This document shows positions 9,928 through 18,561 of a DNA stretch of 64,000 nt, one piece after another. The stretch is from positions 1,054,001 to 1,118,000 of the forward strand of contig NZ_CP013189.1 in NCBI RefSeq assembly GCF_001444425.1, in the 5' to 3' direction. This DNA is from Pseudohongiella spirulinae. GTDB lineage: Bacteria; Pseudomonadota; Gammaproteobacteria; Pseudomonadales; Pseudohongiellaceae. The position numbers and the translations under genes are program-made. Below the pieces are notes generated by a model that saw nothing but the letters and a program-made list of their open reading frames with translations, was not told where the DNA came from and searched no databases. The first letter of the stretch is position 1; each line of letters begins with the position of its first letter.

Positions 9928-11265
9928 ATGGCAAAGGCCAATTATCAGGGGCAGGTAAAACACCTTTCTGATCGTTTGATTGAGCTCCAGAAACCCATCC
10001 GTATTCTTGATGCCATTAAATGGCCGGCTCGTTTTGAACGTGACTTTCTGGCAAGTGGCGGTACAAGTTTGCCGCCTGCTGATCTGAGGTATTATCAGGG
10101 TATTGATCTGGGTTTCGACCCCGATATCCTGCGTGACCGGTTTCTGAATCTGCGTGGCGAGGTGCGCCGCAAGCTGGGACGCAATGATGGTCTGGGAGGC
10201 ATCCTGTGCAGCACCATCGATCAGTATCTGCTGGTCATTGAGTTGCTTCGTACCCGCGGCTCTGCAGACTTTGGTCGCTATAGCCAACAATTATACGGTT
10301 CGGCGCGCGATCACCTGCGCGGTGACCGAAAATCATTGCGACAGTTGGGTGAGAAACTGTGTGAGATTTTTTCTTTACCGGGTGCTGGTCACCTGACACG
10401 ACCCTATGAGAAGAATATCCCAGCCACTGAGGCGGTCTCTATCCTCAGTCAGCGGCTCGGCCAATACTTTCAACCGGGTGACATTCGCGTCATTCTGAGC
10501 GATGGCATCGTTTCTGATGCGGCGGCGGGCGGTGACTATATCAAGATCAATCAGGATGTGGACTTCACCGAGTTTGATCTGCAGGTGCTGGAAGTGCATG
10601 AGGGCTGGGTGCATGTAGGCACCACCATCAATGGCAGACGGCAACCCTGGGCCAGCTGGCTGAGTGTCGGTTCACCACGGGTCACTGCCTGTCAGGAAGG
10701 TCTGGCTGTGTTGATGGAAACGCTGACTTTCAGCTCCTATCCGCGGCGCGCGCTGAAGGTCAGTGATCGGGTGGTAGCTGTTGATATGGCTGAGCAAGGT
10801 GCTGATTTTATAGAGGTTTATCGTTTTTTTTGTGAGCGTGGACTTCCGCCTGCGGATAGCTATAAAATCACGCAGCGCGTTTTTCGGGGAGGGACGTTGC
10901 GCGGTGGATCGGTGTTTACCAAGGATCTGTCCTATCTGCGTGGTTTTGTTGAAAATGTGAATTTCATTCGCAGCAGCATTCACTCGGGTGTGCCGGAAAT
11001 CCTGCCCATGTTGTTTGTCGGCAAGGTGACCCTGGATGATATTCCGGTTTTGTACGAGCACTATCTTGAAGGAACGATCGAGGGACCCCATTATATCCCT
11101 GCGATGTTTCGCGATTTAAACGGTCTCTATGTCTGGTTTGGATTTGCCAGTGGAATTTCTGTCATCAATATGGCGCGTGTACAGAAACATTTCCACAAGC
11201 TGTTCAGTGATATACCGAAAGTAGCGCCTTTGTATGACAAGGTTATTGACTCCGCAGTTGATTGA
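9928..11265 (+). CDS. QEGLA-motif putative zinc metallopeptidase (DUF1704 family)
   Basis: A 445-residue member of the family named for its QEGLA motif, seen here as TACQEGLAVLMETL near residue 255. The bacterial family was once linked by annotation to flavohemoglobin expression. Eukaryotic relatives are the MATCAP tubulin tyrosine carboxypeptidases. The proposed metal site is visible: HEGWVH (an HExxH variant, near residue 228), with the E of QEGLA as the likely third ligand. There is no signal peptide, so it should be cytoplasmic. It lies 13 bp after the aldehyde dehydrogenase and 12 bp before htpX, another metallopeptidase. The bacterial substrate is not known. Confidence 0.8.
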   Translation: MAKANYQGQVKHLSDRLIELQKPIRILDAIKWPARFERDFLASGGTSLPPADLRYYQGIDLGFDPDILRDRFLNLRGEVRRKLGRNDGLGGILCSTIDQYLLVIELLRTRGSADFGRYSQQLYGSARDHLRGDRKSLRQLGEKLCEIFSLPGAGHLTRPYEKNIPATEAVSILSQRLGQYFQPGDIRVILSDGIVSDAAAGGDYIKINQDVDFTEFDLQVLEVHEGWVHVGTTINGRRQPWASWLSVGSPRVTACQEGLAVLMETLTFSSYPRRALKVSDRVVAVDMAEQGADFIEVYRFFCERGLPPADSYKITQRVFRGGTLRGGSVFTKDLSYLRGFVENVNFIRSSIHSGVPEILPMLFVGKVTLDDIPVLYEHYLEGTIEGPHYIPAMFRDLNGLYVWFGFASGISVINMARVQKHFHKLFSDIPKVAPLYDKVIDSAVD

Positions 11266-11277
11266 GGGTTTTGCATT

Positions 11278-12159
11278 ATGAAACGAATAGCGCTGTTTTT
11301 GTTGACGAACATTGCCATTGTGTTGGTGCTCAGCATCGTGCTGCGCCTGCTGGGGGTGGAAAGGATTCTGGATGAATCCGGCAGCGGACTGGATCTGAAT
11401 GCTTTGTTGATTTTTTCTGCGGTGATCGGCTTTGGTGGTTCGTTTATGTCGCTGGCCATGTCCAAATGGGTAGCCAAACGCTCCACGGGGGCTCAGGTCA
11501 TCAAACAGCCGCGTAATGCGACCGAGCAGTGGCTGTTGAAGACGGTGGCCGATCAGGCAAAACGGGCAGGCATTGCCATGCCGGAAGTCGCTATTTTTCC
11601 GTCACCCGAAGTTAATGCGTTTGCTACGGGGGCGACAAAGAACAGTTCTCTGGTCGCTGTCAGTGCCGGTTTGCTGAATACCATGACGCAGCAGGAAGCC
11701 GAGGCAGTGCTGGCGCATGAGATCAGTCATGTTGCCAATGGCGATATGGTGACACTAACGCTGATTCAAGGCGTGGTTAATACCTTTGTGATTTTCTTCT
11801 CTCGCGTGATTGGTCATTTTATCGACCGGGTGGTATTCAAGACAGAGCAGGGTCATGGCCCTGCCTTCTGGATAACCTCTATCATTGCGCAGCTGGTGCT
11901 TGGCATTTTGGCCTCGGTCATTGTGATGTGGTTCAGTCGGCAGCGCGAGTTCCGCGCTGATGCCGGTGGAGCATCGCTGGCGGGACGGCAGAACATGATT
12001 GCTGCGCTGGAGCGCCTCAAGGCAGGACAGCCTACGCATCTGCCGGATGAGCTGGTGGCCTTTGGTATCAATAACAAGGCGCGTGATGTTTATTCAAAGT
12101 TGTTTATGAGCCATCCACCGCTGGAAGAGCGGATCGCTGCTTTGCGTAACTCACGTTAA
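11278..12159 (+). CDS. htpX: Membrane zinc metalloprotease HtpX
   Basis: A 293-residue M48 protease of the inner membrane that degrades misfolded membrane proteins. It has two N-terminal membrane segments (residues 4-24 and 35-58), the zinc motif HEISH near residue 147, two further membrane segments (about 165-215), and the third-ligand region [15 protein letters not shown]. Length and layout match E. coli HtpX. It is the last gene of the acnA run, 12 bp after the QEGLA protein, and converges on the Anbu gene. No CpxR or heat-shock promoter can be recognised immediately upstream, so it may be transcribed from the operon. Confidence 0.94.
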   Translation: MKRIALFLLTNIAIVLVLSIVLRLLGVERILDESGSGLDLNALLIFSAVIGFGGSFMSLAMSKWVAKRSTGAQVIKQPRNATEQWLLKTVADQAKRAGIAMPEVAIFPSPEVNAFATGATKNSSLVAVSAGLLNTMTQQEAEAVLAHEISHVANGDMVTLTLIQGVVNTFVIFFSRVIGHFIDRVVFKTEQGHGPAFWITSIIAQLVLGILASVIVMWFSRQREFRADAGGASLAGRQNMIAALERLKAGQPTHLPDELVAFGINNKARDVYSKLFMSHPPLEERIAALRNSR

Positions 12160-12182
12160 TAGCTGCTGTCAGGGATTGCCGG

Positions 12183-12953
12183 TCAGTCGCGGTCGTCGTC
12201 ATTGACGGCGGCCAGACGGGCCTGGCTGTCCCACTGACCTGCCCAGGCAAAGCGCGGCATCTGCCGAAAGGCTTCTTTCAGTCGCTGATCCCAGCTGCGT
12301 TTGACTTCGCGTAGAAACTCACTGTCCTCATCGAACCTGAGTGGCGCATCCAGGGTCAAGGTATCAGTCCGATACACCAGCACCTCGATAGGAGGGCCCA
12401 CGCTCAGATTGCTGCGCATGGTCGAATCCATGGAGACCAAGGCGCACAGTGCACAGGTATCCAGTTCGAGATCGCGTGTCAGAATACGGTCAAGAATGGG
12501 TTTTCCGTACTTGCTTTCGCCGATCTGCAAATAGGGTGTGTCGTGTGAACTGGTGATGTGATTGCCTTCAGGATACACCATCATGATGCGATGTTTTTTA
12601 CCGGCAATCTGCCCGCCGATAATAAAGCTGGCTTCAAAGCCGCTGCCGCGTGAAGCGTGTTTATCCTGCTCTTCACGGCTGATGCCGCCAAGATATTCTG
12701 CCGCCTCACTGACCGATTCTACAGTCAGCAGACTGGTAGCTGCGCGCTCCTTTATATCCCGTTTTATGCGGCTGATGGTGGCCTGAGTGGTGCCCAAGTT
12801 TCCCGCCGACATGATGACAAACTGGCGCTGTCCTTCAACACCAAAGCGGTACATTTTGCTGTAAGTGCTGACCTGGTCAATGCCGGCGTTGGTCCGTGAA
12901 TCAGAACAGAATACCAAGCCGGCGTCGACCGCAATGGCAACGCAGTATGTCAT
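12183..12953 (-). CDS. Proteasome-like protein Anbu (ancestral beta subunit)
   Basis: A 256-residue Ntn-hydrolase of the Anbu/proteasome-type family. The N-terminus MTYCVAIAVDAGLVFCSDSR places the expected catalytic threonine at position 2, exposed after methionine removal. A conserved lysine lies in YSKMYRF, and a later glycine-rich segment follows in MSAGNLGTTQ. Anbu is usually found with a transglutaminase, an alpha-E protein and an ATP-grasp gene. None of these is present here. The only same-strand neighbour is a 92-residue acidic protein 36 bp upstream. HslV is a less likely identity: the protein is too long (HslV is about 175) and no hslU adjoins it. Confidence 0.85.
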   Translation of the reverse strand: MTYCVAIAVDAGLVFCSDSRTNAGIDQVSTYSKMYRFGVEGQRQFVIMSAGNLGTTQATISRIKRDIKERAATSLLTVESVSEAAEYLGGISREEQDKHASRGSGFEASFIIGGQIAGKKHRIMMVYPEGNHITSSHDTPYLQIGESKYGKPILDRILTRDLELDTCALCALVSMDSTMRSNLSVGPPIEVLVYRTDTLTLDAPLRFDEDSEFLREVKRSWDQRLKEAFRQMPRFAWAGQWDSQARLAAVNDDDRD

Positions 12954-12989
12954 AGGATGCCTTGGACGATGGAGCGCGCCAGGCGCGCC

Positions 12990-13268
12990 TCAGTCGTCGG
13001 AAATATCGTCTGTGTCGTAGTAATCGTCGACGCTGTTAATGTCGTCGCGGAAGAAGCGGTCGTCGTCCATGTCGTCAAACTGGAGATCGCCATACATGCG
13101 CTTCCAGTCCAGACGCTCTTCAGTGCGTCGTCGCAACTCGGTCAGCCGACGTCGTTGCATATGTTTATCCTGCGGCTCTTCGTCAAAATCAGCCTCAGAA
13201 ACAAAACCACCAGCATCAAAGAAGTCTTTCGAACTATCGTTTAATTCGTCCCACGGATGACTCTTCAT
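12990..13268 (-). CDS. Small highly acidic protein of unknown function
   Basis: A 92-residue hydrophilic protein with no membrane segment or signal peptide. The middle (about residues 38-58) is an arginine-rich helix, RRRLTELRRRTEERL. The last 30 residues are dominated by aspartate, ending DDYYDTDDISDD. The basic helix followed by an acidic tail recalls the short PA3496-like proteins of pseudomonads, but the likeness is weak. It lies 36 bp upstream of the Anbu gene on the same strand and is probably co-transcribed with it. Function unknown. Confidence 0.65.
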   Translation of the reverse strand: MKSHPWDELNDSSKDFFDAGGFVSEADFDEEPQDKHMQRRRLTELRRRTEERLDWKRMYGDLQFDDMDDDRFFRDDINSVDDYYDTDDISDD

Positions 13269-13380
13269 ATGAATACTCTCTCAAAAACTCCGTCACCGGA
13301 ATTGCAACGAGAACAAGGTGTTCAAGTTGCGAATTATCGTGATTAAAGCTAAATATGCAAGAGTCTGTGGAAAAAAAATT

Positions 13381-15114
13381 TTAAGCTAGATTTAGCGCCC
13401 TAATCGACTGTTCTTTCAGTATTTTTTTGGCAATTTTGCCGCTGGCGATGCGTTCCAGTTGCTCAGTTTGCAAAAAAATATGACTGGGAACTTTGTAATG
13501 GGCGATTTTATCGCGCAAAAAAACCTGCAAATCTGCTTCAGTCAGCGCTGTACCGGGCCTGATCATGACTGAAGCGCCAACGATTTCGCCAAGTCGCTCA
13601 TCCGGCAGACCGTATACAGCCGCTTCAAATACATCCGGGTGTTCTGACAGCGCATATTCAACTTCTGCGCAGGCCACATTTTCGCCGCCGCGAATCACAA
13701 TATCCTTGGCGCGATCTTTAATGACCAGAAAGCCATGCTCGTCCAGCAGGCCGATATCGCCCGTATGGAACCAACCGTCATTGATGACTTTGGCGGTGTC
13801 TTCGGGGCGGTTCCAATAAGCTTTCATGATAGTCGCGCCCTTGATGCAGATTTCGCCAATCTGTCCGTTTTCCAGAACATTGCCCTGCTCATCTTCAATG
13901 CGAATTTCTGTTACAGGTTGGGTGGGGCGGCCGGTGCTTTCCGGTTTGGCCAGATAAAAGGCGCCGGTAATGGTGGCTCCAATGGCGTTAGTTTCGGTCA
14001 GGCCGTAGCCAAGTCCGGGCTGAATAACAGGGTCGAATTTTTTGGCCATCATCGCCAGGTGACCAGGCGGTCGTGCCGCTCCACCGCTCTGAACGATGCG
14101 CAGGCTGCGCAGATCCGTTTTGTCGAACATCGGTGAGTTCATGACTTCCCATGTCATGGTCGGGACGCCATGCAAAACAGACAGCCGCTCCTTCTCTATC
14201 AGTTCCAGTGCTTTTTCAGCATTCCATTTGTACATCATGACGAATTTTCGCAACATGATGAAGCTGACCAGGAATTGGGCGTGGCATCCGGTCACGTGGA
14301 AAAGAGGGACGTTTGACAGAATGGCCGGGTCGAACTCTGGATTATCCTCGACCAGTTCCGGCCTTAACGTGTCATTCGCGGCTTTGCCAAAGATCCAGCT
14401 ATACAGGGCGTTAACAATGTTCAGGTGCGTAGAGAGAACGCCTTTGGGGTGGCCGGTAGATCCGGAGGTGTACATGATGGAAGCATTGTCATCTGCTGAT
14501 ACCTTGATCGCATCCAGATCCTGCTGTGGCAGATTTTTAGCCTCGTTGAGCAGCTGATGAAACTCTGGAAAGCGGTCATCGCCAGCGGCTGGCTTAATGG
14601 CAATTATCTGTACGTCAACCTGATCCATGACCGGTGCAAGCTGCTCAATGCGCTCCTGGTCAGCAAACAGGACGCGGGTGCCACTGTCCTGAATGCCGTA
14701 TACCAACTCACTGCTCTGCCACCAGGAATTCATTGGCACAACTACAGCTCCGATCATTGTGACCGCCATATAGGCAAGGCACCACTCAGGATAGTTTCTT
14801 GAGCAAATGCCTACGCGATCGCCTTTCCAGATCTGGTAGCGGCTCAGCAAAACCTGCGCCATGGATTCAGCCGTCTTCAGGGTTTCGGCAAAGGTATATC
14901 GCTCGTCCTCATAAACCAGAAAGTCCTTGTCGGCAGCCTGCAGACCCAGCTTGTAGACACCTCTCAGATTCTCGGGAACATTGGCAAACACATTGATTTC
15001 GACGCCATTAACGATGGCTTTTTTGGTTGCAAGTGGCGAGCCCGGCGCTTTCAGTTGAATAACAATATCTCTGAGGGCGATCAGGTCCTCGGTAATCTGT
15101 TCGGCAGTTAGCAT
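13381..15114 (-). CDS. Acyl-CoA synthetase (AMP-forming, fatty-acid type)
   Basis: A 577-residue ANL-superfamily enzyme that activates a carboxylic acid to its acyl-CoA through an acyl-AMP. The AMP-binding loop is IMYTSGSTGHPKGV (about residue 213). GYGLTETNA follows near 370, then the hinge WFHTGDIG near 447. The catalytic lysine lies in the C-terminal RIASGKIAKK. The preferred acid cannot be told from sequence, but medium- or long-chain fatty or aromatic acids fit the subfamily. A quinone-oxidoreductase-like gene lies 121 bp upstream on the same strand, a pairing that suggests a catabolic module. There is no clear promoter in the gap. Confidence 0.85.
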   Translation of the reverse strand: MLTAEQITEDLIALRDIVIQLKAPGSPLATKKAIVNGVEINVFANVPENLRGVYKLGLQAADKDFLVYEDERYTFAETLKTAESMAQVLLSRYQIWKGDRVGICSRNYPEWCLAYMAVTMIGAVVVPMNSWWQSSELVYGIQDSGTRVLFADQERIEQLAPVMDQVDVQIIAIKPAAGDDRFPEFHQLLNEAKNLPQQDLDAIKVSADDNASIMYTSGSTGHPKGVLSTHLNIVNALYSWIFGKAANDTLRPELVEDNPEFDPAILSNVPLFHVTGCHAQFLVSFIMLRKFVMMYKWNAEKALELIEKERLSVLHGVPTMTWEVMNSPMFDKTDLRSLRIVQSGGAARPPGHLAMMAKKFDPVIQPGLGYGLTETNAIGATITGAFYLAKPESTGRPTQPVTEIRIEDEQGNVLENGQIGEICIKGATIMKAYWNRPEDTAKVINDGWFHTGDIGLLDEHGFLVIKDRAKDIVIRGGENVACAEVEYALSEHPDVFEAAVYGLPDERLGEIVGASVMIRPGTALTEADLQVFLRDKIAHYKVPSHIFLQTEQLERIASGKIAKKILKEQSIRALNLA

Positions 15115-15235
15115 AGCGTTATGGTGTCTTTGATATGGTGAAATGCGAACCGATCGTCCGCTCGAAATGGCAGCATTATACGTCCGGACGACGCGGAATC
15201 AAGATTTCTGAGTCGCCCGGTGTGTCCAGCAGATA

Positions 15236-16219
15236 TTATTCAGAACGGATCTCAAAGGTCACTTTGCCCATTACGCGGCGCTCACGGAACACATTAAAAG
15301 CATTAACGTAATCGTCGAAAGCAAATGATTCAGTGACGATGGGTTTGATTTTTCCGGACTTGTACATATCAAGCAGCTCCCGGAAGTTCTGCTCATAGGC
15401 TTCAGGTTCCTCTTTGCGGAAGCGTCCCAGGAATACGCCCACCATCGAGCTGCCTTTGAGCAGGGCCAGGTTGGCCGGATATGAAGGAATACGACCACTG
15501 GTAAAACCAACCACCAGCAGGCGGCCATTCCAGTTAATGCAGCGGGTAGCCTGATCAAACAGATCGCCGCCAACCGGATCGTAAATGACATCCGCACCTT
15601 TGCCATCGGTTAGAGCCTTCACTTTCTCTTTCAGCTCACCATCACCATAATTCAGCAGTTCGTCCGGACCGGCCTGTTTCACAAAGGCCAGCTTCTCGTC
15701 GCTGCTGGCCGCCGCGATAACGCGCGCACCCATGATCTTGCCCAGTTCCACGGCCGCCATGCCCACGCCTCCGCTGGCACCCAGCACCAGCAGGGTTTCA
15801 CCGGGCTGGATATTGGCGCGTTGTTTGAGTGCATGATAGGAGGTCGTATAGACCATGGCGAAACCCGCCGCAGTTTTAAAGTCCATGTTGTCTGGAATTT
15901 TTCGCAGACCTGCCGCAGCACACTTAACCTGCTCGGCCATACCACCTATCGAGGGCGTTGCCATGACCCGGTCGCCCACCTTGAAACCTTCCAGACCCGG
16001 GCCGACTTTGCTGATGATTCCGCCCACTTCAGAACCCGGCGAAAAAGGCATGGGTGGCTGGAACTGATATTTGCCCTGAATCTGCAAGGTATCAGGAAAG
16101 TTCAGTGAAGCCGCGTACACATCTACCACAGCTTCGCCTGCATCAGGTTCCAGGTTGCTGACTTCTTCGATGACCAGATTCTCGGGTGGTCCGTAAGATT
16201 TGCATAACAGGGCTTTCAT
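15236..16219 (-). CDS. NADPH:quinone oxidoreductase-like zinc-free medium-chain reductase
   Basis: A 327-residue medium-chain dehydrogenase/reductase of the QOR type. It reduces quinones or enones with NADPH in the cytoplasm. The nucleotide site is VLGASGGVGMAAVELGK (about residues 145-161). The structural-zinc cysteines of alcohol dehydrogenases are missing, as in QOR enzymes. YDPVGGDLFDQA near residue 220 is a family hallmark. It precedes the acyl-CoA synthetase gene on the same strand. The substrate may be an enoyl compound, but nothing in the sequence decides this. Confidence 0.85.
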   Translation of the reverse strand: MKALLCKSYGPPENLVIEEVSNLEPDAGEAVVDVYAASLNFPDTLQIQGKYQFQPPMPFSPGSEVGGIISKVGPGLEGFKVGDRVMATPSIGGMAEQVKCAAAGLRKIPDNMDFKTAAGFAMVYTTSYHALKQRANIQPGETLLVLGASGGVGMAAVELGKIMGARVIAAASSDEKLAFVKQAGPDELLNYGDGELKEKVKALTDGKGADVIYDPVGGDLFDQATRCINWNGRLLVVGFTSGRIPSYPANLALLKGSSMVGVFLGRFRKEEPEAYEQNFRELLDMYKSGKIKPIVTESFAFDDYVNAFNVFRERRVMGKVTFEIRSE

Positions 16220-16298
16220 GACTTCCTCGCAGCTTAAAAAGTGAACTTTGAGCGTGATTCAATCATGTTTACCCGAGTCAGACAATATTGCTTTGGTA

Positions 16299-16323
16299 TT
16301 GACAGGGTGGCCTGCCCTATAAT
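16299..16323 (+). promoter_or_regulatory. Promoter with consensus TATAAT placed for a leaderless holD transcript
   Basis: A perfect -10 TATAAT (16318-16323) ends six bases before the holD ATG at 16330. A start site about seven bases downstream of the -10 falls on the ATG itself. An exact TTGACA (16299-16304) is only 13 bases upstream, shorter than the usual 16-18. The alternative TTGGTA (16293-16298) gives 19. The -10 assignment is firmer than the -35. Confidence 0.6.
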
Positions 16324-16329
16324 GGGCGC

Positions 16330-17187
16330 ATGCAAAAACCAGTTAATCAGAGTTCGCCAGAAACGTCAGCACATCGCGAGCAGTGTCGCCGTCAGCTGCT
16401 GGCTGAAATGGGTATTCACTGTCTGTTCGCGCGTCGCCGCTTGCCTGGCGCTGGACCATCTCACCCGCAGATTTTTTTGCCACTGCAGGCGTCTGATGAG
16501 ATTGGTGTGAAAGCACGCCCAGTCAGTGCGGATTTGTCGAGCGCCGGACCAGTGGTCAAAGCAGAAGCTCTGTCGATGACCCGCCAGATTCTTCAGGAGA
16601 CAGAAGAAGCGGTCAGCGAAGCGCCACAACCGGTCAAGCCACCTGCCGTTGGACATACAGATCGGGCAGACAATGATGCTGATGTTGCTGAAAGCCATCA
16701 GTCAGACAGCCAGGAGCAGGAGGCATTTGCATTCAGTTGGTTCACGCTGGATTATCGGCTGGCGGTGCTGGTTATGTTGCCTGCAGGGCAGCCACGCCTG
16801 TCGGGCAGTAGTCGTGATATGTTACAAAAGATTTTGGCAGCTCTCAGTCAGGATTACCGGACTCTGCGGCTAAATGAGCACAATTTTCACTGGCCGTTGC
16901 CGGATGATCTGGGTTTGCCAGCGGATCGAGATGCCGCCCGCCACACGGTGCGGGGCTTTATCGCCCGTCGAATGCGAGAACAGACGGTGGCAAATGTGCT
17001 GGTATTGAGTGAGCAGCCACCCTTTTTTCTTGGTGGTCAGGAGGAGAGCCAGGTTGCCGGTCTGTATACCGATGAACAATTTGGTTTTAGCGTGCTTTGC
17101 ACGCATGCCTTGCACAGTATGCAAGAACAGCCGGCACTGAAACGGACCGCCTGGAAAGCCATGCAGATACTTATTCCACGGTTATAG
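16330..17187 (+). CDS. holD: Probable DNA polymerase III psi subunit (HolD-like)
   Basis: A 285-residue protein directly upstream of rimI, where E. coli has holD. Both ends resemble psi. Residues 22-41 read RQLLAEMGIHCLFARRRLPG, like the psi segment that contacts chi (...LGITQW..RRPG). The C-terminus PALKRTAWKAM resembles the end of E. coli psi. The long middle (about residues 60-200) is low-conservation linker and makes the protein twice the E. coli length. This matches the cryptic, longer psi described for pseudomonads. Psi would link the clamp loader to chi and SSB. No Shine-Dalgarno site precedes the ATG and transcription probably begins on it. A different identity cannot be excluded. Confidence 0.7.
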   Translation: MQKPVNQSSPETSAHREQCRRQLLAEMGIHCLFARRRLPGAGPSHPQIFLPLQASDEIGVKARPVSADLSSAGPVVKAEALSMTRQILQETEEAVSEAPQPVKPPAVGHTDRADNDADVAESHQSDSQEQEAFAFSWFTLDYRLAVLVMLPAGQPRLSGSSRDMLQKILAALSQDYRTLRLNEHNFHWPLPDDLGLPADRDAARHTVRGFIARRMREQTVANVLVLSEQPPFFLGGQEESQVAGLYTDEQFGFSVLCTHALHSMQEQPALKRTAWKAMQILIPRL

Positions 17188-17195
17188 CAGCATTG

Positions 17196-17714
17196 ATGTT
17201 TCAGAATAAACCGGACACCAGCCAGCTTGTTTGTCGCCGGATGAGACCCAGCGATCTTGATCAGGTTGTGCACAATGAAGAGATTTCCTACGCCAATCCC
17301 TGGAGCAAGCGCATTTTCCTGGATTGTCTGAGGGCTGGTTACGAATGCTGGGTATTGGCTACCCGGGATCAGGTGCTGGCACACGGCGTGCTGAGCGCTG
17401 CGTTGGGTGAAAGTCATCTGCTGACCTTGTGTGTACATCCATCGGCACGGCGCCAAGCGTTTGGGCGGAGAATGTTGATGCATCTGTTGGCAGAGGCAAG
17501 TCGGCTGGGCGCTGATTCCTGTTTCCTGGAGGTTCGTCCCTCCAACCAGGCGGCGCGCAGCTTGTACTACTCGGCTGGCTTTGTACAGGTAGGTGAGCGA
17601 CGGCACTATTATCCTTCAGAGAAGGGCAGTACAGATCGTGAAAACGCATTGATCCTGTCCTGCCGACTGGATCAGGTGACCAGACATACAGGAGAAGGTG
17701 GTTGCGAATCATGA
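17196..17714 (+). CDS. rimI: Ribosomal protein S18 alanine N-acetyltransferase RimI
   Basis: GNAT-family acetyltransferase that acetylates the N-terminal alanine of ribosomal protein S18. The frame is open from 17097 inside holD. The ATG at 17196, eight bases after the holD stop, gives a 172-residue protein with RimI proportions. Acetyl-CoA motifs are visible in LLTLCVHPSARRQAFGRRML (about residues 70-90) and NQAARSLYYSAGFVQVGERR (about 114-133). The latter is the RimI tail, followed by a YYP motif. It ends in an ATGA overlap with the next gene. The holD-rimI order is conserved in many gammaproteobacteria. Confidence 0.9.
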   Translation: MFQNKPDTSQLVCRRMRPSDLDQVVHNEEISYANPWSKRIFLDCLRAGYECWVLATRDQVLAHGVLSAALGESHLLTLCVHPSARRQAFGRRMLMHLLAEASRLGADSCFLEVRPSNQAARSLYYSAGFVQVGERRHYYPSEKGSTDRENALILSCRLDQVTRHTGEGGCES

Positions 17715-18550
17715 CGTATCAGCTCAGTGGTGCTCTGCTTGCAGGATTCTTGATGCTCGCAGGCATGCCGCATTTGCAGGCTCAGAACCAAAGCTCATCT
17801 GACCGTTTGCCGATGCTTGACGAAGAGCGGGCCGAGTGGGTCGCGGAGCGTATTTTTCAGAATGAGTGTGCACAGCAGGTGTCCTGCCTGACCAGCTGGA
17901 ATGCCGGTGAAGATTTTCCGTCCCTGGGTATTGGCCATTTTATATGGTATCGACAGGCACAGCAGGAGCCATTTGTGGAGAGCTTCCCCGGATTGCTGGC
18001 TTTTTACGTGGCGCAGGGAGTGGACTTGCCGGGCTGGCTGGCCGGTTTGCCGGAATGGGATTCTCCCTGGCCCGACCGGGCGGCATTTATGGCTGATTAT
18101 GATGGTGAGCGACTTCAGGGACTACGGGAATTTTTGTATCAGACCCGTGCGGTGCAGGCGCAGTATATTATCCGGCGGATGGCGCAGAGTCTGCCAGGTT
18201 TGATGGCGGCCAGTGATCGTCCGCAGCAGATCGAGAATCTGTTCTACCAGATTGCCGGTGCGGATCTGCCTTATGGCATGTATGCGCTCATTGATTATGT
18301 GAACTTCAAAGGCGAAGGGACTTCAATAGACGAGCGCTATCAGGGCGAAGGATGGGGTCTGTTGCAGGTGCTTGAGTTTATGCTTGATCATCCCCCCAGA
18401 GTGCCATCTCAACCAGAACTGCTGGAGCGTTTTGCTGCGGCGGCCCGTGCCGTGCTGGCGCGGCGTATAGACAACGCCCCGCCCGAACGAGGTGAGGAGC
18501 GCTGGCGCGACGGCTGGAATAATCGCACATATACCTACATCCCCGATTAA
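17711..18550 (+). CDS. Secreted protein with a lysozyme-like GIGH motif, function unknown
   Basis: A 279-residue exported protein. The ATG at 17711 overlaps the rimI stop (ATGA) and follows a GGAGAAGGTGG ribosome site. An in-frame TTG lies upstream at 17702. Residues 1-25 are a signal peptide ending LQAQ. Glutamate 52 in FQNEC is followed 21 residues later by SLGIGH (71-76). This spacing and motif resemble the catalytic glutamate and GIGH of T4-type (GH24) lysozymes. The rest contains many tryptophans and the motif YQGEGWGLLQVLEFML. Muramidase activity is an inference from a short motif. The protein may simply share the fold or coincide with the motif. Confidence 0.6.
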   Translation: MTYQLSGALLAGFLMLAGMPHLQAQNQSSSDRLPMLDEERAEWVAERIFQNECAQQVSCLTSWNAGEDFPSLGIGHFIWYRQAQQEPFVESFPGLLAFYVAQGVDLPGWLAGLPEWDSPWPDRAAFMADYDGERLQGLREFLYQTRAVQAQYIIRRMAQSLPGLMAASDRPQQIENLFYQIAGADLPYGMYALIDYVNFKGEGTSIDERYQGEGWGLLQVLEFMLDHPPRVPSQPELLERFAAAARAVLARRIDNAPPERGEERWRDGWNNRTYTYIPD

Positions 18551-18561
18551 TCGAGACCAAA

